This document shows positions 16,804 through 27,600 of a stretch of 38,596 nt of DNA, in pieces (position 1 is the first letter of the stretch; every line of letters begins with the position of its first letter). The stretch is from the NCBI GenBank assembly GCA_041675005.1, contig JBAYUQ010000027.1, forward strand, positions 1 to 38,596. Direction: 5' to 3'. Both the position numbers and the translations under genes were made by a program. A model generated the notes under the pieces. The model did not search any database. It was given only the letters and a program-made list of their open reading frames with translations, and was not told the DNA's origin. Origin of the DNA: PGYR01 sp041675005 (GTDB lineage Bacteria > Bacteroidota > Ignavibacteria > Kapaibacteriales > UBA2268).

Positions 16804-18633
16804 TTATAACTCAGCTTCCAGCTCATCTAATAATCTATTCATAGTGTCGATTACTGCTTTTACTGGTTCTGGCTTAGTCATATCCACACCAGCGTCTTTC
16901 AGTACATCTATTGCATATTTAGACTTTCCAGCTTTCAGGAATTGCATCAAACTATCAACTCCTTCTTGACCTTTGTCCTTCACATTCTTCGCTACTAGCT
17001 CAGCCGCAGCCAATCCAGTCGCATATTGGAATACATAGAAACCATAGTAGAAGTGAGGTACTCTAGCCCAAGTGTATGACTCTTCGTCATCTACTTCCAT
17101 ATCGGGTCCCCAATACTTCTGATACATTTCAGAATATAGTTTACACAAATCATCAGGAGTTAGCGATTCTCCGGCTTCAGTTTTCTCGTGTACCAACTGC
17201 TCGTACTCGGCGAATCTAGTTTGTCTGTAGAATGTAGTTACTATCTTATTCAAATACATTTCTATTAGGTTCAGTTTCTCTAGCTTGCTTTTGCTATTTG
17301 CTATCAGATAATCCATTAGCATCGCTTCATTTGTGATAGATGCTACTTCTGCTAGGAATATAGGATAATCTGCATATACATAGGGTTGGTATTTTTCAGT
17401 GAAATAAGAGTGCATATTATGACCCATCTCGTGCGTCAGTGTTGATACATCATTCATCTGATGATTCCAGTTCAGTAGCACATAGGGGTGAACTCCGTAA
17501 CTAGTACCAGATGAATATGCTCCGCCGCGCTTACCTTTAGTCTCATATACATCTATCCAACGGTTGTCGAATGCCTTATCGAGAGCAGTCAAATACTCTT
17601 CACCCAGTGGTAATAGAGATTCTCTAACTATCTTAACTCCTTCGTTATAGCTATACTTAGTATCATCCGAATCGAAAATAGAAACATAACTATCATAAGG
17701 GTGCAGCTTATCAACTCCCAACACTCTTTTCTTGATTGCTGCCCATCTGTGTAGTGGTGCTAGGTTGTCGTTTACAGCTTTTACAAGATTATCGTACACT
17801 TCTAAAGGAATATTATTCGGTTTTAATGCCGCTTCTCTAGTTGATTTGAACTTTCTTACTTTTGCAGTAAATATATTAGCATGAATGCTACCATTGAATA
17901 GAGAAGAAAGCATATTTCTATGCTCTATCATAGGTTCATAATACCCTTTGTAAACTCTCTCTCTGTAAGCTCTATCTTTGTTGAATAGGGCAGAGTAATA
18001 ACGACCATCACTAATCTCTACATCGTTCCCATCGCTGTCTTTCGTAGTTGGGTACTTTATATCAGCATTTTTGAAATAGCTAAATGTCTGATATGCAGTT
18101 TGTCGCATCTGGACAGTCATTGATAGGATTTCTTCTTTATCTTTGTCTAGTGAATGCTCAGCCGTACGGAACATATTGTCAAAATAATGCACGTAGTGAG
18201 CTAGTTCTTTTTTATCAGCTAGGAATTTAACTATTTTTTCTTTCCCAATCTCAATTAACTCAGGTCTGATGAATGAGCCGGCACTGCCTAACTTAGAACC
18301 GAGGTCTTGCAATCTACCAGCCATTGATTGATACTTAGTATCAGCCAAATCCAGGTCTTTTGCAAGGAATGAATATAAGTGTAGTCGGTCATATTTGATT
18401 CCTACTTCTTCGTCAAATTGCAACAAAGCTAACAACGAGTCTGCTGACTTACCGATTGTTCCTTCGTAGTTCTTATACTCATCTATCTTAGTTTTGATAT
18501 AATTGAAATCCTCGTCCCAGAGGGCTTCAGTTTCGTATATATCTTTTAGATTCCACTTGTACTTTTCTTCTATTTTATCTCTTTGCATCAAGCTTCCGCT
18601 AGTGCTTACTTCTGAAAAAATTCTTTCGTTCAT
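16804..18633 (-). CDS. pepF: Oligoendopeptidase F (M3 metallopeptidase)
   Basis: 609 residues, usual size for PepF. It degrades short peptides in the cytosol. The zinc site is H401-E402-x-x-H405 in LTHEMGHNMHSYF, and the third ligand is E429 in IFLAEVASITNEA, 24 residues after H405, as in the M3 family. The N-terminal part (KYKWNLKDIY, then the helical M3B domain) also fits. No signal peptide is present. It follows mscS on the same strand with a 190-base-free junction (20 bases), so they are probably one transcript ending at the hairpin at 16672-16714. Confidence 0.93.
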   Translation of the reverse strand: MNERIFSEVSTSGSLMQRDKIEEKYKWNLKDIYETEALWDEDFNYIKTKIDEYKNYEGTIGKSADSLLALLQFDEEVGIKYDRLHLYSFLAKDLDLADTKYQSMAGRLQDLGSKLGSAGSFIRPELIEIGKEKIVKFLADKKELAHYVHYFDNMFRTAEHSLDKDKEEILSMTVQMRQTAYQTFSYFKNADIKYPTTKDSDGNDVEISDGRYYSALFNKDRAYRERVYKGYYEPMIEHRNMLSSLFNGSIHANIFTAKVRKFKSTREAALKPNNIPLEVYDNLVKAVNDNLAPLHRWAAIKKRVLGVDKLHPYDSYVSIFDSDDTKYSYNEGVKIVRESLLPLGEEYLTALDKAFDNRWIDVYETKGKRGGAYSSGTSYGVHPYVLLNWNHQMNDVSTLTHEMGHNMHSYFTEKYQPYVYADYPIFLAEVASITNEAMLMDYLIANSKSKLEKLNLIEMYLNKIVTTFYRQTRFAEYEQLVHEKTEAGESLTPDDLCKLYSEMYQKYWGPDMEVDDEESYTWARVPHFYYGFYVFQYATGLAAAELVAKNVKDKGQEGVDSLMQFLKAGKSKYAIDVLKDAGVDMTKPEPVKAVIDTMNRLLDELEAEL

Positions 18634-18653
18634 CTAATTTAATTCCTGATAAT

Positions 18654-19463
18654 TTAATCTTTTATTATATGTAAATCTCGTTGAGGGAATGGGAATGATA
18701 TTCCATTCGCATCAAATTCTTTTTTCACTTTCTCTATTAATTCATAGTTTAGATTCCAATAATCTTCGTTCTTGCACCAAGATTTTGTAACCAAATTAAC
18801 CGAATTATCTCCTAGTGCATCTACACCTATCATAAATGCAGGTTCATCTAGAACTCTTGTCTCTGAAGAGATTATTTTTCTTAAAACTTCTTTTGCTTGA
18901 TCGATATCATCACTATAATCTATGCCAAAAACTAAATCCAATCTTCTAATTGGTTTTGTTGAGTAATTAACAATGCTATTATTAGAAAGTTGAGCGTTGG
19001 GTATTACTATAGCTTGATTTTTTGGTGTAGTTAAGTTAGTGTAAAAAATACTGATTTCCTCTACAATACCGGTATGTCCGGCACCCTCAATGAAATCACC
19101 AACTTTGAATGGCTTTAAGAATAGTATAAGTACACCACCAGCAAAGTTAGCCAGTGAACCTTGTAGAGCTAAACCAATAGCTAAACCAGCTGCACCTATA
19201 ATTGCAATGAATGAAGTAGTAGGAATCCCAACTAAGCCTGCTACTGAGATTAGAACTAATACTTTCAATCCAATTCTCACAAGTGTAAGTAGGAATTTGT
19301 GAAGTGAAATATCAATATCTTTGCTGTCTAATAGCTTATCTAGTATCTTAACTAATCTACCTACTAGCCAGAATCCAACCACTAACGCAATAACTGCATA
19401 TACTGCGAGCAATAATATGTGCCACAACTCGCCACCAATCATTTTTAAATCTAAATCGCCCAT
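18654..19463 (-). CDS. mscS: Small-conductance mechanosensitive channel MscS
   Basis: 269 residues from the ATG at 19463. It releases solutes during hypo-osmotic shock. Three N-terminal membrane helices precede the pore helix with IGAAGLAIGLALQGSLANFA, the MscS signature. The beta domain follows (FLKPFKVGDFIEG, VIPNAQLSNNSIVNYS, RRLDLVFGIDYSDDID), and the end GISFPFPQRDLHI matches the E. coli channel closely. The frame opens at 19580, but ATG 19463 has GGAGAG three bases upstream and its N-terminus (MGDLDLKM) parallels E. coli MscS (MEDLNVV), so it is the chosen start. The alternative at 19499 is possible. Confidence 0.92.
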   Translation of the reverse strand: MGDLDLKMIGGELWHILLLAVYAVIALVVGFWLVGRLVKILDKLLDSKDIDISLHKFLLTLVRIGLKVLVLISVAGLVGIPTTSFIAIIGAAGLAIGLALQGSLANFAGGVLILFLKPFKVGDFIEGAGHTGIVEEISIFYTNLTTPKNQAIVIPNAQLSNNSIVNYSTKPIRRLDLVFGIDYSDDIDQAKEVLRKIISSETRVLDEPAFMIGVDALGDNSVNLVTKSWCKNEDYWNLNYELIEKVKKEFDANGISFPFPQRDLHIIKD

Positions 19464-19465
19464 TT

Positions 19466-19471
19466 CTCTCC
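19466..19471 (-). promoter_or_regulatory. Ribosome-binding site supporting the mscS start
   Basis: GGAGAG on the minus strand, two bases before the ATG at 19463. It favours the shorter MscS reading over starts at 19499 or 19580. Confidence 0.55.
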
Positions 19472-19529
19472 ATCTATGTAATTGTATAACTAAAGACATT
19501 CTAACATAATATCTACATACTAAATGTAA

Positions 19530-19537
19530 CAAATATA
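19530..19537 (-). promoter_or_regulatory. Possible -7 box for mscS-pepF
   Basis: TATATTTG on the minus strand matches TAnnTTTG. A TTG lies 24 bases upstream (19562-19564), somewhat far for a -33 element. The expected transcript start near 19523 leaves a 60-base leader. Confidence 0.35.
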
Positions 19538-19578
19538 GTTTTCGTTTGTCTATTAAAGAAACAAAACGGATAAATAAC

Positions 19579-20190
19579 ATGAAAAGTGCTTTAATAACAA
19601 TATTTATATCAATACTTTTAGTATCCTGTACTAAAGATAATACCGTAGTACCTGAGGAAGAAACTCCAAAGAAAGTCTATGAAGAAATTCAAGTCGCATC
19701 TGGTTTATACTCTAATATCCGAGTTTTGGGGCAATCATCAGATTCATATTTAAAACCTGGAGATTTCCCCCCTGATTTTCTAATAAATGAGAAAAATGAA
19801 AATGAGTTTTCACTTTCTGATTTACGTGGTAAGGTTGTTTTTTTAGAGTTTTGGAGAACGGGGTGTCACTTTTGTATAGAGTCAATTCCGTCATTAGTTA
19901 GTGCATATAATACAATCGACAATGATGATTTTATAGTAATTACTATTACAACAGATAGATCACTCAATGTTTCTCAAACTAAAGTGAAAGAATTCTTAAC
20001 CAAATTCAGTATGGATGAGTGGATTAATATATATGATGGAAATACTTTAACTAGTTCAATTGCTAATCACTATAATCTAGTTGGCACACCTACAAGCTAT
20101 TTGATAGGTAAAGATGGGAAAATAGTTAGTAGACCTCACCCTGACAATTCTGATTTTATAAAGACAATTAATAATGAATTGGCTAAATAA
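19579..20190 (+). CDS. TlpA/AhpC-like thioredoxin-fold lipoprotein
   Basis: 203 residues from the ATG at 19579 (GGA upstream); the frame also opens at 19546, but that adds residues before the lipoprotein signal. The lipobox is LLVSC with C17. A TlpA-type thioredoxin fold follows: PPDFLINEKNENEFSLSDLRGKVV, the active site WRTGCHFC and the cis-proline loop GTPTSYLIGKDG. It is predicted to face the periplasm and reduce or oxidise thiols, like the ResA/TlpA group. Which client it serves is unknown. DsbD at 34537 could supply electrons (inference). Confidence 0.85.
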   Translation: MKSALITIFISILLVSCTKDNTVVPEEETPKKVYEEIQVASGLYSNIRVLGQSSDSYLKPGDFPPDFLINEKNENEFSLSDLRGKVVFLEFWRTGCHFCIESIPSLVSAYNTIDNDDFIVITITTDRSLNVSQTKVKEFLTKFSMDEWINIYDGNTLTSSIANHYNLVGTPTSYLIGKDGKIVSRPHPDNSDFIKTINNELAK

Positions 20191-20193
20191 TAC

Positions 20194-20221
20194 TTGAATT
20201 TGTAAATCTTCCGTATCTTTG
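20194..20221 (+). promoter_or_regulatory. Promoter for rsmE
   Basis: TTG (20194-20196) and TATCTTTG (20214-20221) are separated by 17 bases and match the Bacteroidota -33 TTG and -7 TAnnTTTG elements. The ATG follows 20 bases later after AAAAGGTG, giving a short leader. Confidence 0.55.
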
Positions 20222-20241
20222 AAATAAAAAAAGGTGCAAAT

Positions 20242-20913
20242 ATGGAATGTATATACATACCAGAACTAACGGTTGAACACGACACTATAGAAGTCCCACA
20301 GCACGAAGAGCAACATGTTAAGGCGCTAAGACTAAAATCTGGCGACCAAGTGCTTGCAGTGAACGGGGAAGGGCTTGAATGCCTTTGTGAAATCCGATTC
20401 AAAGATAAACATGCATTCTTGAATATATTTGGAAGAGCAGAGGCTTTTCCTCCTAAATATATTACTGTTGCATTTGGTATGATATTAGACAAAGAGAGAA
20501 TGGAATACCTAGTAGAGAAATGTACCGAAATAGGTGTTTCTGAATTCCAACCATTAATTACAAAGCACACTCAACGTAAGAATTTTAAAAGTGAAAGATT
20601 TACTAAAAAAGCGATTGCAGCTATGAAGCAATCACGAAGAGCTGTTCTACCTAAAGTGAATGAGCCGATGAAACTCGAAGATTTTATGAAAAATCAGAAA
20701 GGAGCTATTATAACTACGGATTACGCTGGTAATACTGACTATACTCTTACTGAAAAGCGTGCTATTATTCTTATCGGCCCTGAAGGTGGTTTCTCACCAG
20801 AGGAAATAGAAAGACTAAAAAATAAGGCGAAATACAACTGGCGTATTAGCGATAATCGCCTGAGAACAGAGACTGCCGCTGTTATTGCAGCTACATTCGC
20901 TATTTCACAATAG
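20242..20913 (+). CDS. rsmE: 16S rRNA m3U1498 methyltransferase RsmE
   Basis: 223 residues, slightly shorter than E. coli RsmE. It methylates N3 of U1498 in the decoding centre using SAM. The N-terminal PUA-like part carries HVKALRLKSGDQV. The SPOUT domain shows KCTEIGVSEFQPL, the knot motif LIGPEGGFSPEEI and the C-terminal LRTETAAVIA, all diagnostic. It has its own likely promoter and a good ribosome-binding site (AGGTG). Its stop is ten bases from the stop of the convergent TPR gene. Confidence 0.93.
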   Translation: MECIYIPELTVEHDTIEVPQHEEQHVKALRLKSGDQVLAVNGEGLECLCEIRFKDKHAFLNIFGRAEAFPPKYITVAFGMILDKERMEYLVEKCTEIGVSEFQPLITKHTQRKNFKSERFTKKAIAAMKQSRRAVLPKVNEPMKLEDFMKNQKGAIITTDYAGNTDYTLTEKRAIILIGPEGGFSPEEIERLKNKAKYNWRISDNRLRTETAAVIAATFAISQ

Positions 20914-20923
20914 CATTACACTA

Positions 20924-22741
20924 TTAAGATTCACCCCTTAACTCTCTTATCTTTAACCGAGCTTGATCTAAGTAAATAGAGTTAGGGAAATTGATAAGTA
21001 TTTTCGAATATAAGTCTATTGCCTTACTATTTTCACCCGCTACAACTTTGTTCGTAGCCAATTTGAATAATGCTTTATCTGTATGAACACCATCAGGTAA
21101 GTTCTTTATGAACTCTTCTAAATAGAAGTCGGCTTTCTGTACATTATTACGAGCCATATATATGTCCGATAATATCAGATGTGAGCGTTGCCAAATTTCA
21201 GTATCGAAATTGCGAAGCTCATTTATTATAGATTCGTACTTTGTGATTGCACTTACTGTATCTAATCTTATAATATCGTATTCTGCCGCAGCGAATACTT
21301 TCACTTTGTCTTCTTCCTTGTACTTATCGGAGATAATTGAACTTTTCTCCAATACATCATTGGCTATATCATTGTCTTTAACTTCTGATAGAACTAGGAA
21401 TAATGCCTCAGCGCTATCCAAATTGCCTGTGTAATATTCTATCAGAGCTTGTCTATACCCAACTATTTCTGATAAATCACGATTTGATCTAGCATACCTT
21501 GCCTTTGCAGTTTCTAAAAATGACTTTGCTTCTACCAAATCGCCACGGCTAATAAATATTTCAGATAACTCAACCATAGCCGTTCCAGCTTGGGGTGCTC
21601 CAGGTATTTCCTTAGTCAACTCGAAAAGTGTTTCTTCTGATTTCTTATAGTCGTGTAATCTATCTTTCTGCAAACGTGCTATTTCTAGGTAAGCGTCAGC
21701 AGCCGTAGTACTTTTGGGGAATTCTTCAGTTATCGTTCTATATCTTTTTATTATTTGCTGTATATTGTCTTTCGATAGGTTCTTATCGAACATCATCTTA
21801 GCTTCTAGTGTTCTGGTGTAGCTATAAATAGCTGAGGTGAAGAACTTATTACTTTTACCCTGGTCTATTATGTATTGATAAGCTTCTAGCGCTATATCTG
21901 TATTGCCTGCTTGTTCCGCATTACCACCATAAGTGATTATCAATCGACCTTCTTGATTGGATATATCATCTGCTTTTATAGTATATTCAAGTGCTTTTTC
22001 GTGATTACCCAGATTAGATTGATACCAGCTATATAGCTCATTAGCCATATAGTTCGAGCTGTTTTTATCAATAAAATCGTTCAGCGTGTCATCGATTATT
22101 TTCAGATTGTCATCATCTTGCATTAGGGCGTAGATTCTAGCCTCTACTGCTGGCAAAGCACCAGCTTCCATTAGCAATTTAAGAGACTCATTGATTGCCC
22201 CTTTAGTATCACCAACGGCTATATACAACTTACTCAACTCTTCAGTAAATAGAGTTAATCCATTATTAGTAGATACATTCTTACGGGCTGTTATATATGT
22301 GTTAATTGCTTTATTGTAGAGTTGTAATCTCGATTGCACATCTGCCAAATCAGAATACATAAACTGATTCTTCGGCTCTGCTTTTTGTGCGTTCTCCCAT
22401 GCTTCATCGGCTTCCGATGACTTTCCTGCGTTCCATCTTGCTTCACCTAGCAGTATATAGTTGACAGCTTTTTTGTCGAACTGTATTCTATCTTCTAGCA
22501 ATTCTAATAGCTTGGCGTTCATATTCTTCAATTTGTAGCTGCGAATCAATCCATGGAATGCCTGCAGGTATCCTTTGTCTTGGACATATACTTCTTCGTA
22601 TATCCTTATTGCGTTGTCTAATTGCCCCGCTTGCTCGTAAGATTGTGCTAAACTCAATTTTCTTTCTGTTGTAGTTTGACTATATCCGACGTTAAAAATG
22701 AAAAAACTTACTACCGAATATAAAAATATATTTTTTATCAT
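20924..22741 (-). CDS. Exported TPR-repeat protein
   Basis: 605 residues with a signal peptide (FLYSVVSFFIFNVGYSQ). The body is a series of TPR-like helical hairpins, for example AGQLDNAIRIYEEVYVQD near 37-54, GNHEKALEYTIKADD near 245 and ENSKAIDLYSKILINFPNS near 570. TPR arrays serve as scaffolds in periplasmic or outer-membrane assemblies (family knowledge); no partner is identifiable here. It resembles the periplasmic tetratricopeptide proteins common in Bacteroidota/Chlorobiota. It stands alone, convergent with rsmE and divergent from the SRPBCC gene. Confidence 0.8.
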   Translation of the reverse strand: MIKNIFLYSVVSFFIFNVGYSQTTTERKLSLAQSYEQAGQLDNAIRIYEEVYVQDKGYLQAFHGLIRSYKLKNMNAKLLELLEDRIQFDKKAVNYILLGEARWNAGKSSEADEAWENAQKAEPKNQFMYSDLADVQSRLQLYNKAINTYITARKNVSTNNGLTLFTEELSKLYIAVGDTKGAINESLKLLMEAGALPAVEARIYALMQDDDNLKIIDDTLNDFIDKNSSNYMANELYSWYQSNLGNHEKALEYTIKADDISNQEGRLIITYGGNAEQAGNTDIALEAYQYIIDQGKSNKFFTSAIYSYTRTLEAKMMFDKNLSKDNIQQIIKRYRTITEEFPKSTTAADAYLEIARLQKDRLHDYKKSEETLFELTKEIPGAPQAGTAMVELSEIFISRGDLVEAKSFLETAKARYARSNRDLSEIVGYRQALIEYYTGNLDSAEALFLVLSEVKDNDIANDVLEKSSIISDKYKEEDKVKVFAAAEYDIIRLDTVSAITKYESIINELRNFDTEIWQRSHLILSDIYMARNNVQKADFYLEEFIKNLPDGVHTDKALFKLATNKVVAGENSKAIDLYSKILINFPNSIYLDQARLKIRELRGES

Positions 22742-22803
22742 AATTTTAAAAACTTAATTTGGTTTATATATATGTACGAATCTACAATCCGTTTGTTTAA
22801 AAT

Positions 22804-23376
22804 ATGAAATACTTAAAAATATTATTAGCAATAGTTGCTGCTCTCGTTCTAGCTGTTATGGTCTATGCCATGACCCTTCCGGGTGATATATCTATTACTA
22901 GAACTATCAAAATAAATGTTCCACAAAGTTACGCATTTGATTACCTTTATGACTTAAAAAATTGGGAAGAATGGACTATTTGGAAAGAATCTGATTCTAC
23001 TATGGTCTACACCTACCCTGGTAAAACGGCAGGTGAGGGCGCTAAGCTAAAATGGAATGGTGATCATTCCGAGGATGCGTCCCTCACTTTTGAAACAATT
23101 TCCGAACCAGAGAAAATTAATTTTTTGTTGGAATGGAACAAAGGGGAGACCTCTTTTTCTGGTTATATAAAAACGAAGAGCAATGATGATACCCACACAA
23201 CCGTAGAGTGGGTGCACTACAAAAATGTAGGATGGAACCCTTTTATGCGATTACTTGGATCTATGCTGGATAATGTGATGGGACCAAACTTCGAGAGAAG
23301 CTTAGCTAATTTGAAAAAGAAACTTGAGCTAAAATATAACGTTGAAACTAAAAATATTAACGTTGTCTCTATTTGA
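22804..23376 (+). CDS. Membrane-anchored SRPBCC-family protein
   Basis: 190 residues. One N-terminal membrane helix (ILLAIVAALVLAVMVYAMT) is followed by a START/Bet v1-like (SRPBCC, polyketide_cyc2-type) fold: ISITRTIKINVPQSYAFDYL, LKNWEEWTIW, and the C-terminal helix FERSLANLKKKLELK. Such folds hold hydrophobic ligands in a cavity. The anchor places the domain outside the cytoplasm or at its face. The stop overlaps the start of the OstA/LptA-like gene (TTGA), so the two are coupled, which hints at lipid handling, but no function is established. Confidence 0.75.
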   Translation: MKYLKILLAIVAALVLAVMVYAMTLPGDISITRTIKINVPQSYAFDYLYDLKNWEEWTIWKESDSTMVYTYPGKTAGEGAKLKWNGDHSEDASLTFETISEPEKINFLLEWNKGETSFSGYIKTKSNDDTHTTVEWVHYKNVGWNPFMRLLGSMLDNVMGPNFERSLANLKKKLELKYNVETKNINVVSI

Positions 23377-24635
23377 AAAGAACCTTATTCATATTGCTAT
23401 TTATATATTCCTACTCTTTTGCCCAAGAGCGTATATTCTATTCTGCTGAAAAATTCCAAGGTACAGAAACACCTGATGGACCAATAAAAGAGTACTTCGG
23501 TAATGTGAAACTTATACAAGGTGACGTTACTATTACATGCGATTATGCAAAATTATTTGAATCTACTAATATTTCAAATCTGAGTGGTAACGTCAAGTTA
23601 ACTCAGAAAGATTTGATGATGAAAACGCAACGAGCTACATATAATGGAAATACGAAATTCACTAAGTCTGATACGGAGCTAGAAATACAGGATAAAAGAA
23701 CCTATCTGAAAGCAAAAGCTGGCGATTATAATAGCTTGACTAATGTGGCTAATTTTTACCAAAATGTCTTCATAGAAGATGATTCCGTAATAGTAAATTC
23801 CAACTATCTCCAATACAATAAGAAAACACAAGAAAGCTATGCCTACAATAATGTCCTTATAAAAGGAAAGTTCAATAGCTCTTATTTACTTTCGGATACT
23901 CTTATATATAAGCCAAAAGATAAGTATAGTATATCTTATGGTAAGCCCATATTATTTCAGATAGATAGTGTGGAAGCTGATGCAGGGTTTGTATATGACA
24001 CTTTGAGTATCTCATCGGATACTATGCAAGCATTCCGCTATATAGATAATGAGCATTACGTATTCACAGATAGTGTGGAGATAATCAGAAAAGATGTAAA
24101 AGCAAGATCAAAGTTGGCTACATATTTCAGAACTAAGAATATATTCGTACTTGACGAAGAGCCGATAATATGGTACGAGAACTCGCAACTATACGGCGAT
24201 TCAATAACTATAGAGTTACAAGAATCAAAGCTCAAGCGAATAGAATCAGTTGGTAACGCCTTTTCTGTCTCCAAGGAATTTGAGAAGTTTGCTCAGTTTC
24301 TGAATCAGCTAGCTGGGCATAAGATAGAGATGATATTCGAAGATGGGAAAATAAGCAGAATAATAACGTCGCAGAATGCTCAGAGTTTGTATTTCTCACA
24401 AAATGATGCGGGTGCAATAGATGCTCATAAACACGATTGCAACAAAATTGAAATGTTCTTCGATAATGACGAGATAGATAAAATCAATTTTCTTGAGAAC
24501 GTGAACGCTGTCGCTATCCCATACCAAGAGCTAAAATCGGGTGTGAAGGAGTTCTACCTCCCTCGATATAAATGGTCAAAAAACACACCTGTTGAAAAAA
24601 TTCTTCAATATAAAAGTAATTATTTCGAGTTATAA
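23373..24635 (+). CDS. OstA/LptA-like periplasmic LPS-transport protein
   Basis: 420 residues from a TTG start within the SRPBCC stop (TTGA overlap). The TTG is supported because it gives a good signal peptide (LFILLFIYSYSFAQ) and no ATG is nearby. The mature part is a string of OstA_2-type beta-jellyroll repeats: TETPDGPIKEYFGNVKLIQ, NISNLSGNVKLTQKDLMM and repeating Y-x-N/G-D turns. This family bridges LPS between LptC and LptD in the periplasm. It is longer than E. coli LptA, as usual for the Bacteroidota OstA-like proteins. The LptD-like partner is encoded at 9707-12310, about 11 kb away. Confidence 0.78.
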   Translation: MKRTLFILLFIYSYSFAQERIFYSAEKFQGTETPDGPIKEYFGNVKLIQGDVTITCDYAKLFESTNISNLSGNVKLTQKDLMMKTQRATYNGNTKFTKSDTELEIQDKRTYLKAKAGDYNSLTNVANFYQNVFIEDDSVIVNSNYLQYNKKTQESYAYNNVLIKGKFNSSYLLSDTLIYKPKDKYSISYGKPILFQIDSVEADAGFVYDTLSISSDTMQAFRYIDNEHYVFTDSVEIIRKDVKARSKLATYFRTKNIFVLDEEPIIWYENSQLYGDSITIELQESKLKRIESVGNAFSVSKEFEKFAQFLNQLAGHKIEMIFEDGKISRIITSQNAQSLYFSQNDAGAIDAHKHDCNKIEMFFDNDEIDKINFLENVNAVAIPYQELKSGVKEFYLPRYKWSKNTPVEKILQYKSNYFEL

Positions 24636-24697
24636 CTGTTAGTATTTGTATCTTATTTATCAATAAGTTATATTAGAACAAATCTAAATGGCAGTGT

Positions 24698-27600
24698 ATG
24701 TTACGTTTTTATATATTACTATTATTATTGATTCCACTTAGTGGTAAATCGTCCTTTGCGAGCGAGGGTACTATATCTTCCTATGAAGGTCGACACTTTC
24801 TTGTTGGGTTTATTGATAATGAGATTAACGTATATTCGCCACCTTACCAAAGTATTTACCTTTCCTCGAAATATAACACAGATGTAACAATCACAGAGCC
24901 AAGAGATGGCAAGACTTATACTCTCAAATTAAAAAAAGATAGTATTATAAATATTGATGTTGATGTCGATTACGAACACATAGACCCAGAAGTTATAACG
25001 GGAAATAAACTAATCGAAATCAGTTCAAATGCTCCAATCTCTTGTGTAGCTAAGAGTTCTTTATTCCAATCAGGGGATAAGTTTTCAGTAATTCCTACTA
25101 GGAATTGGGGGACTGAACACTATGCAGTTACAATGCCTAATGACTATTATATAGTAGCTGTGGACGAAGACCCACAAATTGCAGAACTTCAGAAGACTTC
25201 TCGACTTGGTGAATTTCTGGTACTTGCCAATGAAAATTATACAAATGTAGAAATTACTGTAGCTGCCGATACTTATAAAGGAGCTGCAAAAGATTCTACA
25301 ATAAAAGTTCGGCTTAACAAAGGGCAAAGCTATCTAATAAAATCTAAATACTCATTCGCTGTAAATGGAGTACACGACCTTTCGGGTAGCAGAATAGTTA
25401 GTGATAAACCTGTTGGTGTTGTGTCTGGACACATGCGTACTTCTATCCAACAACAAAGTACTTTTAACCCTTTAACATCAAAAGATCATATAGTAGAGAT
25501 GTTACCTTCCACTAATACTTGGGGGAAAGAGTATTTGACTGTTCCATTTGGTAATGGAATTAGGTCTATGTTCAAAGTAGTTGCAAAAGATACAATCGAT
25601 TTATCATTAATAAATGATGATAATGTAAATAATATATATATGCTACCCGGTGAAGTACATACTTTTGATAATATAGAAATACCTACTTACTGGTCTGCTA
25701 GCGGGAAATTCCTTGTAACTCAATTTATGGCTAAGTATGTAGAAACTTTCGATAGCCACAAATATGACCCATCTATGGTTGTGATTCCAGCACTTGACAA
25801 AATGGTGAATAAAACTACTTACTTTGGTTCAAATGATGTCTTTGTTTACAGAGATAAATATGTAACTCAATATGACAATCAAGCCGTTATTATAATAGCA
25901 GACGAAAAAGGTAAAACTTCCGTAAGAGTGAATAATAGGAATGTAGATCAGATTCTAGGTTTCAATGAATTTGCTTTAGCTGGAAAGCCATATTATTGGC
26001 AAAAGGTATTCGTACCACCTAACCCTAGTATCAATACTATTGTAGCTGATTCTGGTGGGTTTCATGCTATAGCCATTGCAAATGGTTTATATGATTCTTA
26101 TGCTATGACGGTAGGAGCTTCGCTAATAGATGAAGAGCAAACCGATTTTACCAAACCCCAGATTGAATTCGTAGAAAGCTGTTCCAATATTAGGGGTACA
26201 ATATTTGATAAAAAGATATCAGATTACTCAGGAATTAATGTAATTGAAATCGATGAGCTAGAAACATATAATTTCAATTGGTCACATACACCAATTACTG
26301 ATACAACTACTTTCGTCAAATTAGATGGCAATGTGCTAGATAAGAACAAGCCAGCTAATTTCAAATTTACGGCGATTGACTATTTTGGTAACTCTGAAAC
26401 TTATGAATATTACAGACCGGGTGCTCAGATTGTATTGCAAGATTTGATTGACTACAAGGAAGTGAACATTAAGAAAGATTCATGCCTTTTCTTTGACCTT
26501 CATACAGATGCAGATTCTGTGCTTCTAGAAAGCATTGATTTGCCCGCTGATATGAGGTTAAAACTAAGTCTTCCATTTGTACTACCAAAAATGCTGTACA
26601 AAGAACAGACTTATCGGGTGATATTATGCTTGAACAATGTAGCAAATAATCAAAATGCTGTTCTTGACTCTATGTTCTTCAATTTTGCTTGTGATTACAC
26701 TCGTAAAATAGATATTAATGCAAAAATTATTAGCTATGACTTATCGGCTAGTAATTTGAAACTACCTAAAATACTATCTGGTACTAGCTACTCAACTAAT
26801 TCGACAGAATTCGTTGAATTTAGAAATACTGGTAATGCTCTGATTGTTTGTGATAGCTTAATATTTCCAACTAGTAGTTACTTTAGTATTGATACAACTG
26901 GTATGTTCCCTGATACCTTATTAGTGGGTGAATCTATAAATTTTGATAAGATTACTTTCACTCATAATATCTCAGGTAGTTATGATTATACGATTACCCT
27001 TATGGATAGTAGAAAAATAAATAGAACGGCGACTATCAATGGTAGCACGGGTGAGCCGAAGATAAATAATATTCACTACAACTTCGGTGATACTCGTATC
27101 GGCTCAACTAATAACACAATAAATAAATTCACAAACTCTGGAAGTTTTCTATCTAAGTTTACTTTTTTTGAAGTCGTTTCTAATCTACCTAATGACCCAA
27201 ATATAACAGTATTACAAGATCTAAGTACAGTCACACTAGATGAGAATAAATCAATAGACGTAGCTCTAAGTTACAATCCTACTGATATAAATGATTACGG
27301 TCCTTACTCTCTGACTGCTAAGTTTGTAGAAAGGTGGACTCCGCACGATACTATATTAGTGAATCTGACGGGACAACCTACTTTACCGAAGATTAATACT
27401 TATGATGTTGACCTTGATACTATCAAGGTATTCTCTTTCAAAGACTCTACCGCAGATGTTATATTCTCATTCGGGAATGAGGATTTGAAAATCAATAGAA
27501 TTTCGAGAATCACAGGTGATGAAAATGTTTTCGATTTTGACAAATCATTTTATAATAGCAGAACTATAGCAAAAGGAGTGACTGAGCAGCTTCCAATTAG

